A DNA stretch of 64,000 nucleotides from Clostridiales bacterium (GTDB lineage: Bacteria; Bacillota; Clostridia; Oscillospirales; Acutalibacteraceae). The notes below the pieces were generated by a model, which saw only the letters and a list, made by a program, of their open reading frames with translations, was not told the origin of the DNA and did no database searches. The stretch covers positions 1 to 64,000 of the forward strand of contig JAHZDE010000008.1 in assembly GCA_019422525.1 (NCBI GenBank), in the 5' to 3' direction. The position numbers and the translations under genes were made by a program. Shown piece after piece: positions 33,857 through 42,116 of this stretch. The number at the start of each line of letters is the position of its first letter. Position 1 is the first letter of the stretch.

Positions 33857-33901
33857 CAGGCAGCGCAGAAGCCCGTAATAGTGGCTGCGCTGCCTGTTTG
33901 T
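33857..33901 (+). terminator. terminator of nrdR
   Basis: CAGGCAGCGCAG pairs perfectly over 12 bp with CTGCGCTGCCTG. The T run is short and interrupted. It ends 28 nt before the DpnI-like gene, which has no visible promoter of its own, so read-through may feed that gene. Confidence 0.75.
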
Positions 33902-33928
33902 ATTTGCCGGGAGAGAAGGGGCTGAAAG

Positions 33929-34693
33929 ATGAACCTAAATTTACAGTTGGAATCTTCTGAAAAGTATCATTCAAAGTCGCAGATTGCCAGAGTGGTAACG
34001 GAATCTTGGGTTTCTGAAAATCTATATTGCCCACGGTGTGGATATGAAAAAATTGAAAAATTCCCCAATAATAGGCCAGCTGCTGATTTCTTTTGCCCCA
34101 TGTGTGGTTGCCAATACGAACTAAAAAGTAAAAGAGGTAAATGGGGAGCAAAAGTAAACGATGGTGCTTATGATACCATGATTCAACGTATTAACAGCAA
34201 TCAGAATCCGGATTTTTTCTTTATGAATTATTATCAAAATGCAGTACAGGATTTCTTTATGATTTCCAAATATTTTTTTGTGCCGGAAGTAATTGAAAAA
34301 CGGAAGCCCTTGGCCGAAACAGCCCGCCGTGCCGGATGGGTTGGATGCAACATTCTTTTGACAAAAATTCCTGAGCAGGGAAAGATTTATCTTCTAAAAA
34401 ATGGGATTCCGGTCGAGATGGAGTGTGTTATCGCACAGGTGCAAAAAAGCGCAGGCCTGGAAACAAGGAATCTTGCAGCGCGTGGATGGCTTCTGGATAT
34501 ACTGAATATTATCAATGGTATTTCAGAAAGAGAGTTTTCTTTAGGACAGGTTTATACTTTTGAAAAGCAATTGTCGGAAAAGCATCCCCTAAACTATCAT
34601 ATCAGGCCAAAAATCCGCCAGCAGATGCAGGTCCTTCGGGACAAAGGTGTTATTGAATTTTTAGGGAACGGAATGTACAGGAAGGTTTGGTAA
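33929..34693 (+). CDS. dpnI: DpnI-family restriction endonuclease (cuts methylated GATC)
   Basis: At 254 residues it has the same length as pneumococcal DpnI, which cleaves GATC only when the adenine is N6-methylated. The PD-(D/E)xK residues fall at Asp53, Glu64 and Lys66 (RPAADFF then YELKSK). A zinc site is formed by C34, C37, C56 and C59. ARRAGWVGCNI and the C-terminal winged-helix segment RQQMQVLRDKGVIEFLG are strongly DpnI-like. Enzymes of this type work without a partner methylase, and none is present. The gene is visibly A+T-richer than its neighbours and sits alone between nrdR and an ATPase, suggesting acquisition as a cassette. Confidence 0.93.
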   Translation: MNLNLQLESSEKYHSKSQIARVVTESWVSENLYCPRCGYEKIEKFPNNRPAADFFCPMCGCQYELKSKRGKWGAKVNDGAYDTMIQRINSNQNPDFFFMNYYQNAVQDFFMISKYFFVPEVIEKRKPLAETARRAGWVGCNILLTKIPEQGKIYLLKNGIPVEMECVIAQVQKSAGLETRNLAARGWLLDILNIINGISEREFSLGQVYTFEKQLSEKHPLNYHIRPKIRQQMQVLRDKGVIEFLGNGMYRKVW

Positions 34694-34695
34694 AA

Positions 34696-34896
34696 ATGAA
34701 ACGATTCGTCATAGCCGTTGAAGAAACCATTACCCAGGAATTTGAAATATATGCTGACAATGAACAGGAAGCATTGTATCTTATGAAAGAGGGCTACGAA
34801 AAAGGAGAAATTGTGGTAAATGGGGGAGAGGTGCAATCTCATCAGCTTGCCGTTATAGAGCCTGTAGGGAACAGCCCTGAATGGATAAAATTTTAA
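34696..34896 (+). CDS. DpnD/PcfM-like small protein
   Basis: This 66-residue acidic protein begins 2 nt after the DpnI stop, with AGGAAGG inside the end of the DpnI gene, so the two are translationally linked. The pattern of an N-terminal strand with VEETITQEFEIYADNEQEA and a helix ending EGYEKGEIVV matches what I remember of the DpnD/PcfM family. In the pneumococcal DpnI locus dpnD also follows dpnC. The function of DpnD is not established; modulation or protection from the nuclease is a guess. Confidence 0.75.
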   Translation: MKRFVIAVEETITQEFEIYADNEQEALYLMKEGYEKGEIVVNGGEVQSHQLAVIEPVGNSPEWIKF

Positions 34897-34901
34897 AAAC
34901 G

Positions 34902-34940
34902 ACACCCCCTTCCGAGTGATTGTCCGGAAGGGGGTGTTTT
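34902..34940. terminator. bidirectional terminator, DpnI cassette / P-type ATPase
   Basis: ACACCCCCTTCCG pairs with CGGAAGGGGGTGT, with T runs on both strands, between convergent genes. Confidence 0.92.
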
Positions 34941-34970
34941 CGCAAACAAAGGATCATGATAGCTTGTTAC

Positions 34971-37427
34971 TCAATGGTTTTTCTTATCTCTTTTTCCCTT
35001 CCGAAAGAGCTTTCTTCGGAAAAGGTCCAGCAGCCGAGACTGTCGCCGGACTTCCATAGAAATTTTGTCCAGACGGGGAATCAGGATGTAATCAATCAGA
35101 TGCAGGAACAGGGACATGCTGCAAAACGCAAACAATAGCATCATCATGAGTACCAGAACCATGGGAAGGTTCAGCGGGGAGATACTGAAAAACTTCCCCA
35201 TCAAAATCAGTGCCAACACGAATGCCGCCGTCATTACCAGTGCCAAGGCGCCTCGCAGAAAATTAAAGGGAGCACACACCTTATATAACATCAAAAGGCC
35301 GGTGCATCCGGTAAGAATAACAGCCAATGTGGAATACTGTTCGTCCGAAAACCCCATGTACCCGTTAATGGCCGTCAAAAGCAGAATGTTCAGCACAATG
35401 GTCAGGGCGGCAGGGAGAGATTTCTGAATTACATTGACAATAAATTTTCCCCGAAGCCGCTCCCGGTTAGGCTCCAGCGCCAGAATGAAGGAAGGGGCGC
35501 CGATGGTCAAAGCGCTGATGAGGGTCATCTGAATAGGCTCAAAGGGGTAGTCGGTGGGAATAAAAATAAAGCAGAAAGCCAAAATGGCGGAAAAAATAGA
35601 CTTGACCAGAAACAGAGAGGCCGACCGTTGTAGATTGTTAATGGAACGTCTTCCTTCCTGCACCACTCGGGGCATAGAAGCAAAGTTGGAATCCAGCAAA
35701 ACCAGCTGGGAGACTGTGCGCGCAGCGTCACTTCCCGATGCCATGGCTACACTGCAATCGGCTTCTTTTAGAGCCAGCACATCATTCACGCCGTCGCCGG
35801 TCATGGCAACCGTGTGGCCGTCGGCTTTGAGCGCCTTTACTAATGAAAGCTTTTGCTGAGGGGTCACCCGTCCGAACACGGAATAGGTGCGGGCTGCCTT
35901 GCGAATATCCTCCTCCGTTTTCAGGGTGGTGGCGTCTACATAGCGTCCAGCGTTATCCATACCGGCTTTTTGGGCAATGTTGGAAACCGTCACTGCATTG
36001 TCGCCGGAAATAACTTTTAAATCCACCCCTTGGTCGGCAAAATACCGCAGGGTTTTGGGGGCTTCTTCCCGGATTTTGTCACTGAGCAGCAGAAGCGCCA
36101 TAGGTTTCAGGCCTGAGGGAAGTTCCTTTCCCGGGAAATTGTTTGCCGAATAAGCCAGCAGCAGAACACGCTGCCCTTTTCGAGAATACTGCTCGGCCTG
36201 TTCCCGAAAGGGCTCGAAGTTTTCTTTCAGAATGAATTCTCCCGCTCCCATGACAAAAGCGCCAATACCGGCAAAATAAGCGCCGCTCCATTTTCGCGCC
36301 GAAGAGAAGGGGCGGGTTTCTTCGCAAGGCCAGCCCGGGTCCAAAGAGAAACGGCTTTGTACGGCCAGAAATGTGGGATTGCTGTCGTTCAGATTGGCAC
36401 CCAGAGCTGCGAGAGCTTGCTCCAGATATTTGCCGTCAATTTTGGCCAGGGGAATCACTTCGTCCACCTGCATACAGCCTTCGGTGATGGTGCCCGTTTT
36501 ATCCAAACACAGAGTATCCACCCGGGCAAGGGTTTCAATACAAAACAGCTCCTGTACCAGTGTTTTGTGGGCGGACAGCCGAATCACACTGACTGCCAGC
36601 ACCACGCTTGTAAGAAGTACCAGCCCTTCGGGAATCATACCCACCAAGGCGGCCACAGTGCTGACCACCGAGTCCTGTATGCCGCTGTCGGTGAGAAAAT
36701 ATTGTTTGCAGAACAATAAGACACCGATGGGCAAAATAGCGAAGCCGACCCATTTAATAATCCGGTTAATCCAGAAAAGAATTTCGGAATTGGGCTTTTT
36801 GACATATTTGGCGCTGTTGGTAATCTGGTTTGCATAGTTGTCTGCGCCCACATGCTCGGCTCTAGCCCGGCAGGCACCGCTGACCACAAAACTGCCCGAA
36901 AGAAGCATGTCCCCGGGCTTTTTTACAATCGGGTCGGATTCACCGGTGAGCAGGGATTCGTTCACTTCACATTCCCCGTCCAGCAGCACGCAGTCGGCAC
37001 AAACCTGTCCTCCGGCAGAGAGAAGCAGAACATCGTCCAGTACAATTCGCTCCACGGCAATTTCTGTGATTTGGCCTCCCCGAATCACATGGGCTTTTGG
37101 GGCGGCAATCAGGGAAAGTTTGTCAATGGTGCGCTTGGCCCGGATTTCCTGCACACTGCCGATGAGGATATTACTGAAAATAACCCCCATAAACAGGATG
37201 TTTTTCAAGGAGCCTACTGCCAGAATCATGCCGGCCAGGATGAAGTTCAGAATGTTAAAAGGGGTGATAATGTTTTTCAGAATAATTTGCTTTTCGCTTT
37301 GGGTTTTAATAGCGCCGCTGGCATTGGAAAGTCCCTGACGGTATCGTTCTTCCACCTGAGCTTCTGAAAGGCCTGTTGACGGGTCTGGAGAAAAACGTTG
37401 TATTTTGGCCTCGTTTGCATCGTTCAT
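34971..37427 (-). CDS. CtpE-like P-type ATPase (probable Ca2+ or other cation transporter)
   Basis: This 818-residue P-type ATPase has the actuator motif LLTGES, the phosphorylation motif DKTGTIT and the hinge TGDGVNDVLALKEAD, with about ten membrane helices. There are no N-terminal heavy-metal CxxC sites and no CPC motif. The order GSVQEIRAKRTIDKLSLI and ALVGMIPEGLVLLTS resembles mycobacterial CtpE, reported as a calcium transporter; the ion here is inference. The start at 37427 follows GGTGGG; a start 7 codons upstream is less likely. The promoter carries a direct repeat upstream of the -10 box. Confidence 0.88.
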   Translation of the reverse strand: MNDANEAKIQRFSPDPSTGLSEAQVEERYRQGLSNASGAIKTQSEKQIILKNIITPFNILNFILAGMILAVGSLKNILFMGVIFSNILIGSVQEIRAKRTIDKLSLIAAPKAHVIRGGQITEIAVERIVLDDVLLLSAGGQVCADCVLLDGECEVNESLLTGESDPIVKKPGDMLLSGSFVVSGACRARAEHVGADNYANQITNSAKYVKKPNSEILFWINRIIKWVGFAILPIGVLLFCKQYFLTDSGIQDSVVSTVAALVGMIPEGLVLLTSVVLAVSVIRLSAHKTLVQELFCIETLARVDTLCLDKTGTITEGCMQVDEVIPLAKIDGKYLEQALAALGANLNDSNPTFLAVQSRFSLDPGWPCEETRPFSSARKWSGAYFAGIGAFVMGAGEFILKENFEPFREQAEQYSRKGQRVLLLAYSANNFPGKELPSGLKPMALLLLSDKIREEAPKTLRYFADQGVDLKVISGDNAVTVSNIAQKAGMDNAGRYVDATTLKTEEDIRKAARTYSVFGRVTPQQKLSLVKALKADGHTVAMTGDGVNDVLALKEADCSVAMASGSDAARTVSQLVLLDSNFASMPRVVQEGRRSINNLQRSASLFLVKSIFSAILAFCFIFIPTDYPFEPIQMTLISALTIGAPSFILALEPNRERLRGKFIVNVIQKSLPAALTIVLNILLLTAINGYMGFSDEQYSTLAVILTGCTGLLMLYKVCAPFNFLRGALALVMTAAFVLALILMGKFFSISPLNLPMVLVLMMMLLFAFCSMSLFLHLIDYILIPRLDKISMEVRRQSRLLDLFRRKLFRKGKRDKKNH

Positions 37428-37460
37428 AAGGTTCCCACCTTCTGGCATAGAGATAGTAGT

Positions 37461-37492
37461 AGTATACAGGATTTTCGTGAAGAGTTCGTGAA
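37461..37492 (-). promoter_or_regulatory. promoter of the P-type ATPase with Pho-box-like direct repeat
   Basis: On the minus strand TTCACG occurs twice with a 5-nt gap (37492-37487 and 37481-37476, an 11-bp period). TATACT, a good -10 box, follows 9 nt later (37466-37461), and no -35 box is seen. This is the layout of promoters activated by PhoB/PhoP-type response regulators. The regulator itself is not in the window. Confidence 0.6.
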
Positions 37493-37594
37493 TAAAATGC
37501 AGTTTGTATATTTGTTAAAAAAATCGTAAGAATCTTTGTGAGTTTGCCCAAATTCGGAAGGGCAGTGTTCAGAAAAAGCTATGGACTTTTGGCC

Positions 37595-37623
37595 TTGTTT
37601 TCTAACAAAAAAATGATTATAAT
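37595..37623 (+). promoter_or_regulatory. sigma-A promoter of the O-antigen-ligase-like gene
   Basis: TTGTTT (37595-37600) and TATAAT (37618-37623) are 17 bp apart. The leader is about 105 nt and includes a GTTTC/GAAAC hairpin. Confidence 0.65.
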
Positions 37624-37736
37624 AGTTATCCAGTATAAGAAATCAATGTAAAATCCATGTGGTGCGCATGTATATCAATAAAAACATGTGGCGTTTCATT
37701 TGCTGAAACAGAGAGCTGCGGAAGGAGGTTTGTTCC

Positions 37737-38927
37737 TTGACGGATTCGATCAATCAACAGACAAACATTGAAAAAAAGCAGAAGATGTTAGCTTTCAGCG
37801 TAGTAGTTTCTATTTTTATGCCTTATTATATTACCGGTGTGGTGCTGGTAGCGGCGGGAATTTATGTACTGGCAGGCCGGGAAAGAAGAGCATATGCTTT
37901 TGCTGAACCATTCAGCCGGATGATTGTGGTGGCGGTGACAGCGTGGGCCATGGTTTCCCTGCTGTATCAGAATTTTTATGGAGTGGGAATTTCTCTTTTG
38001 CTGGCTGCCGCATTGCTCACGATGTTTTATCTCCGCTCATTTATGACCCAGCGGCTATTTAATACATTGATGGATGTGGCGTGCCTGTGCAGTTTGTCCA
38101 CCACCATGGTCGCCATTGGCCAGATGATTTATTATGAAGGATTGGGTCTGGTCCAGCGTGCGGAATCCCTTTGTTTTAACCCCAATTATTACGGGATGCT
38201 CATGGAGTTTGTGGCGATTATTGCTTTGTACCGCGGGTTCGGAAACCCGAAGCACCGGGCTTTTTATGGCACGGTATTGGTCAGCTGCATGATTGGTATT
38301 TATTTGTGCGCCAGCATTTCGGCTGCTGCTGCGGTATGTGCCGGTATCCTGCTGTTCTTCCTGCTGCGGGGCCGTTACAAGTATTTTTGGGCTTTTGCCG
38401 CGTTGGGCGTTCTGGCTGCCATTGCCGCATTGACGGTGCTGCCTGTTATCTTCCCCCGTGCCGGAGATGCCGACCATTCCATGGACCAGCGTCTTTCCAT
38501 CTGGATGACGGCATTTAAGGGGATTCAGCAGCATTTCCTTTTTGGACAGGGTCCCATGACTTATGAAATGATTTATACCCAGTTCAGCGGATATGCTACC
38601 CATCATGCACATAACCTGTTTATCGACACCGTTTTGAATTATGGCGTGGTTGGTGCAGGTATCATTGGTTTCTTTGCCGTTTATCAGATTCGTCAGGTAC
38701 TGTCCCGTATCCGTCATGGAATCGCATCTTCCAGCGGTGTGCTGTTGTTGGTACTTACTTTTGTAACAGCGATTCACGGTATGACAGATGTAACGGTTCT
38801 ATGGATTCAGACAGGCGCCCTGTTCCTGCTGGTATATTCCTCCATTGGAATCCGTTCCGAGACAGCGGTTCCGGTGCTGGACTTCGAAGGTGCTGCATTG
38901 GCAGCCCGTCACAGCCACATTGGATGA
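37737..38927 (+). CDS. O-antigen ligase/polymerase-like membrane protein
   Basis: This 396-residue protein has ten or more hydrophobic helices and, between two of them, the extracytoplasmic motif region RLSIWMTAFKGIQQHFLFGQGP followed by HHAHNLFIDTVLNYGVVG. That is the hallmark of the Wzy/WaaL (O-antigen ligase) superfamily, which transfers or polymerises lipid-linked glycans outside the membrane. No other polysaccharide genes surround it, so its substrate is unknown. It starts at TTG, well supported by AAGGAGG, with its own promoter and a strong terminator. Confidence 0.82.
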   Translation: MTDSINQQTNIEKKQKMLAFSVVVSIFMPYYITGVVLVAAGIYVLAGRERRAYAFAEPFSRMIVVAVTAWAMVSLLYQNFYGVGISLLLAAALLTMFYLRSFMTQRLFNTLMDVACLCSLSTTMVAIGQMIYYEGLGLVQRAESLCFNPNYYGMLMEFVAIIALYRGFGNPKHRAFYGTVLVSCMIGIYLCASISAAAAVCAGILLFFLLRGRYKYFWAFAALGVLAAIAALTVLPVIFPRAGDADHSMDQRLSIWMTAFKGIQQHFLFGQGPMTYEMIYTQFSGYATHHAHNLFIDTVLNYGVVGAGIIGFFAVYQIRQVLSRIRHGIASSSGVLLLVLTFVTAIHGMTDVTVLWIQTGALFLLVYSSIGIRSETAVPVLDFEGAALAARHSHIG

Positions 38928-38975
38928 AACAAAGTGTAAAATCGGATTGTTTCAGCGTATGATTTCTGTAAATGC

Positions 38976-39029
38976 AAAATCCCCCGTTCTCGGTTCCTTC
39001 ACAAAGGAGGCCAGAGCGGGGGATTTTTT
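38976..39029. terminator. bidirectional terminator
   Basis: AAAATCCCCCG.TCT and AGA.CGGGGGATTTTTT, with an inner TCCTT/AAGGA pair, form a long stem with A/T flanks on both sides, between the O-antigen-ligase-like gene and the convergent small ORF. Confidence 0.88.
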
Positions 39030-39039
39030 CATGCCGGCT

Positions 39040-39225
39040 TTACCGACGCAAATACAGCTGGTGGATGACGCGCTCCATGTCTTCTTCCGTTTGGATTTCA
39101 TTTACATGGTCTTCAATACCGCTGCGGATATCCGGGGAAAGCTCCCTATTGGCTCCAGGCTCAATGGCGGGAACAAAAATATTAAAATCCCCTCCTGGCC
39201 CGGGATAATTCAAACTGCCAAACAT
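39040..39225 (-). CDS. small hypothetical protein
   Basis: This is a 61-residue protein of unknown function, with an N-terminal Gly/Pro/Asn-rich part (NYPGPGGDFNIFVPAIEPG) and a charged helix near the C terminus (TEEDMERVIHQLYLRR). A textbook AGGAGGTGA lies 7 nt before the ATG, and the gene fits between a terminator and a dyad, so I accept it despite its size. I do not recognise the family. Confidence 0.6.
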   Translation of the reverse strand: MFGSLNYPGPGGDFNIFVPAIEPGANRELSPDIRSGIEDHVNEIQTEEDMERVIHQLYLRR

Positions 39226-39249
39226 AAGGGCTCACCTCCTGTTACGGAA

Positions 39250-39272
39250 CTTGCCGGAAATAACCCGGCAAG
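39250..39272. repeat. perfect inverted repeat upstream of the small ORF
   Basis: CTTGCCGG and CCGGCAAG are separated by 7 nt, 25 nt upstream of the small minus-strand gene. It could be an operator or an mRNA 5' hairpin; no T run follows. Confidence 0.5.
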
Positions 39273-39314
39273 GAATATTGTGCCGTATGGAAACTGAAAA
39301 ATAACAGAAAATAT

Positions 39315-39379
39315 CTGGAAACCGCCCGGATAAGCAGAGTTTCCAGATGGTTGCAGGAAATGACAGGAAGTGTTATACT
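39315..39379 (+). promoter_or_regulatory. promoter and upstream dyad of the ECF sigma operon
   Basis: TTGCAG (39351-39356) and TATACT (39374-39379) are 17 bp apart. Just upstream, CTGGAAAC (39315-39322) and GTTTCCAG (39339-39346) form a perfect 8-bp dyad with a 16-nt centre. The dyad position suits an activator or repressor. The -35 box is not the AAC type typical of ECF autoregulation. Confidence 0.55.
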
Positions 39380-39468
39380 GGACAAGGAAAAAATTTTTTA
39401 AAAAAATATAGAAAGGCCTGCAATAAAACAGCCGCCTCATGCATTATATAGACGAAAGGATAAAAATC

Positions 39469-40047
39469 ATGTTTTTCTTTTGTTTGACGTCAACACTGGA
39501 AAACCCCAAAAAGGACAAACCCCCGGTTCACGAACTGCGGGAACTCATCCGACGGATTGGCTTGGGTGAAGAGGAAGCACTGGCTTCCCTTTACGAACAA
39601 ACCAAAAGCGCCGTATACGGTTTTGCCCTTTCGATTGTAAAAAATCATGCAGATGCGGAAGAGATTATGCAGGATACGTTTCTGGCTGTTGATGCCAATG
39701 CGGCCCGCTATGAGCCTGTGGGAAGCCCCATGGGTTGGATTCTAACCATTACCCGGAATCTGGCGTATGGAAGGATTCGGAAAGGAAAGTGGGAAGCCGC
39801 AATGGATGACCTTCCCGAAGAAGCAGAAACGGCCGCGCCCACGGAACAAACGGAAAACAGGATGGTGCTGGAGGCAGCATTACAGATTCTTGGAGAGGAG
39901 GAGCGTCAGATTGTGATGCTTCATGCAGTCTCCGGCCTTCGCCATAAAGAGGTGGCAAAGATTTTAAACCTCACCCTGACCGGTACCCTTTCCAAATATC
40001 ACCGGGCGCTGGCAAAGCTTCGAAAGCAGTTAGGAGGGACGATATAA
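39469..40047 (+). CDS. ECF-type RNA polymerase sigma factor
   Basis: This 192-residue group 4 sigma factor has region 2 at ALASLYEQTKSAVYGFALSI through DAEEIMQDTFLAV. After a short linker comes region 4, with the HTH in LRHKEVAKILNLTLTGTLSK. It directs RNA polymerase to a small stress regulon that is not identifiable here. GAAAGGAT precedes the ATG at 39469, which is preferred over 39439. Its TAA overlaps the start of the next gene (TAATG), coupling it to a probable anti-sigma factor. Confidence 0.9.
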   Translation: MFFFCLTSTLENPKKDKPPVHELRELIRRIGLGEEEALASLYEQTKSAVYGFALSIVKNHADAEEIMQDTFLAVDANAARYEPVGSPMGWILTITRNLAYGRIRKGKWEAAMDDLPEEAETAAPTEQTENRMVLEAALQILGEEERQIVMLHAVSGLRHKEVAKILNLTLTGTLSKYHRALAKLRKQLGGTI

Positions 40048-41786
40048 TGGCATATGGCAGAAAAGAGATAGAACGCCGGCTGTCTAAGGCCGTGCAGGAA
40101 CAAACCCCCGATATCCTGCCTCAAATCCTCGCCGCACGAAAAACGGAGAGAGGAAAAGTGATTGACATGACGCAGGCTTTACAGAATCAGAAAAATAATA
40201 ACAAAAAGAAGCATACCATTCGCAACCTCGCAATCGGCGCCGCTGCCGCACTGGTACTGGCAATTGGCGGATTTGCCGGATATCAATATCAGTTTGCCGT
40301 GGATACGGCTGTGAGCATCGACGTGAACCCCAGCATCGAGCTGGAAGTGAACCGGCAGGAAAAGGTCCTGAAAGCCAACCCCCTCAACGAGGATGCCAAA
40401 ACTCTGCTGGACGGTATGGAGCTGGAAGGTACTAATTTGAAGACCGCCGTGAATGCCGTGATTGGCTCCATGGTGCAGAACGGATACCTGACTGCCGATG
40501 CCAATTCCATTTTGCTGACAGTGGATAATGATGATGAGGCCCGCCGGGAGGCTCTGCAGAAGGAACTGACCGAAGGGGTTAATGATAGCCTGAAGCAGTT
40601 GTCCCTTGATGGCACGGTGTTCAGCCAGTCCTTGCAGGGGAATGATGAATTGAAAGCTCTTGCGGCCCAGTATGGCATTTCCGAAGGCAAGGCCCGCTGG
40701 ATTCAAATGCTGACACAGGCGGACGCTTCTCTGAAAGCGGATGTTTTGGCAGAGCTTTCCATCAATGATTTGGCCTTGCTGGCCGAAGCGAGAAACCTGA
40801 GCGGGGACTACGTGGGAACCGCTGACGAAACCGGTTATATTGGAACCGAGAAGGCCAAGGAAATTGCGATTGCCAAGGCAGGCGGCGGAGAGGTAACCTC
40901 GCTGGAGATGGATATTGACGATGGCCGGATGGTCTATGAAGGCGAACTGGTGAAAGACGGCGTGGAATATGACTTTGACATTGACGCGCTGGAAGGAACT
41001 GTTATCAAGTGGGAAAAAGACGGCGTAGCAGAAATCACTACTGCACCTGATGGGCTGATTAGCCAAGATAAGGCCAAGGAAATTGTGCTGAACAAGATTC
41101 CCGGCGCTACGATTACCAAGCTGGAATTGGATGAAGACGACGGCGTTTGGATTTATGATGGCGAAGCCAGATTGGGCCAGACATCCTATGATTTTGAAAT
41201 CAAGGCAGCTGATGGTACGATTCTGGAATGGAAGAGCGAGAGTAAAAATGGTACGGCTTCTTCCGGCAACACCACCTCTTCTTCTTCGGGTTCTTCCTCG
41301 TCCGGATCTACGGGTTCTTCCGGTACAACGACTTCTAAACCTTCCACTTCCAAGCCTTCTTCCGGCACCTCTGCAATTACCAAAGAGCAGGCGAAATCTT
41401 TGGTTTTGAAGAAAATCCCCGGCGCCACCATCGTGGAACTTTCGGTGGATTATGATGATGGCCGTAAGGTTTATGAAGGCGAAGCCTATTTGAACACTTC
41501 GGAATATGAATTTGAAATCGACGCTTCCAACGGAAACTTCATCAAGTGGAAGGAAGAAAAGCACGAAAACACCGGCAATGCAAGCTCCCTGATTTCCGCA
41601 GAAAAAGCCAAGTCCATTGTGCTGGCAAAGGTTCCCGGCGCAACAGTGACTGACTTGGAGCTGGATGAAGATGACGGCGGCTATTATTATGAAGGCGAAG
41701 CCAGAAAGGGCTCCATGGAATATGAGTTCGTCATCAATGCGGTCAATGGCTCCATTGTGGAGTGGGAAGCAGACCGTGAAGATTAA
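40047..41786 (+). CDS. RsgI-like transmembrane anti-sigma factor with four PepSY repeats
   Basis: This 579-residue single-pass membrane protein is coupled to the ECF sigma gene. Residues 1-55 are cytoplasmic and would bind sigma; 60-79 form the membrane helix. The extracellular part opens with SIDVNPSIELEVNR, matching the RsgI motif in which self-cleavage occurs between Asn and Pro (here N94-P95). Four PepSY-like repeats follow (about 266-325, 339-397, 444-503, 516-575), each with a D/E-D-D-G turn and an EGE-type strand. A Ser/Thr/Gly linker (399-443) separates repeats 2 and 3. Known RsgI proteins pair with SigI and often carry carbohydrate-binding domains, so this pairing is unusual. The signal is unknown. 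Confidence 0.85.
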   Translation: MAYGRKEIERRLSKAVQEQTPDILPQILAARKTERGKVIDMTQALQNQKNNNKKKHTIRNLAIGAAAALVLAIGGFAGYQYQFAVDTAVSIDVNPSIELEVNRQEKVLKANPLNEDAKTLLDGMELEGTNLKTAVNAVIGSMVQNGYLTADANSILLTVDNDDEARREALQKELTEGVNDSLKQLSLDGTVFSQSLQGNDELKALAAQYGISEGKARWIQMLTQADASLKADVLAELSINDLALLAEARNLSGDYVGTADETGYIGTEKAKEIAIAKAGGGEVTSLEMDIDDGRMVYEGELVKDGVEYDFDIDALEGTVIKWEKDGVAEITTAPDGLISQDKAKEIVLNKIPGATITKLELDEDDGVWIYDGEARLGQTSYDFEIKAADGTILEWKSESKNGTASSGNTTSSSSGSSSSGSTGSSGTTTSKPSTSKPSSGTSAITKEQAKSLVLKKIPGATIVELSVDYDDGRKVYEGEAYLNTSEYEFEIDASNGNFIKWKEEKHENTGNASSLISAEKAKSIVLAKVPGATVTDLELDEDDGGYYYEGEARKGSMEYEFVINAVNGSIVEWEADRED

Positions 41787-41819
41787 ATCATAAACCATAA
41801 AGAATAAAGTAAACCTATG

Positions 41820-41856
41820 CAAAGGGACGGCAGGTATCTGCTGTCCCTTTTGTTTT
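41820..41856 (+). terminator. terminator of the sigma/anti-sigma operon
   Basis: AAAGGGAC.GCAG pairs with CTGC.GTCCCTTT and is followed by a T-rich stretch. The remaining 150 nt to the next promoter are A+T-rich, with nothing else recognisable. Confidence 0.85.
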
Positions 41857-42008
41857 CTCCGCTATCCCATTTGTCCCGGGTAGGATTATTTTCTGTAGCT
41901 TTTGCTGAAAAAATCAAACCTCTACATGTTTTTATCAAAACTATTCTGTTTTTTTGCAAAATGAAAAGAAAAACAGGGCGAAAAATCAATTGGAGTTCAA
42001 AGAAATTT

Positions 42009-42037
42009 TTGCAATTTTAAAGGGAATCGAGTATAAT
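42009..42037 (+). promoter_or_regulatory. sigma-A promoter of the DegV gene
   Basis: TTGCAA (42009-42014) and TATAAT (42032-42037) are 17 bp apart. Confidence 0.75.
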
Positions 42038-42116
42038 AGGAAACAATATGATCTGTTGTGTAAATTCCGCTGAAGGCGGCTGCACAGACATGTGTAAAAA
42101 AGCAGGAGGGTTTACT

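Noticed and set aside
33929..34896. Classical restriction-modification pair
   Set aside because: The small second gene is far too short for a methylase and no methyltransferase is nearby; DpnI-type enzymes need none.
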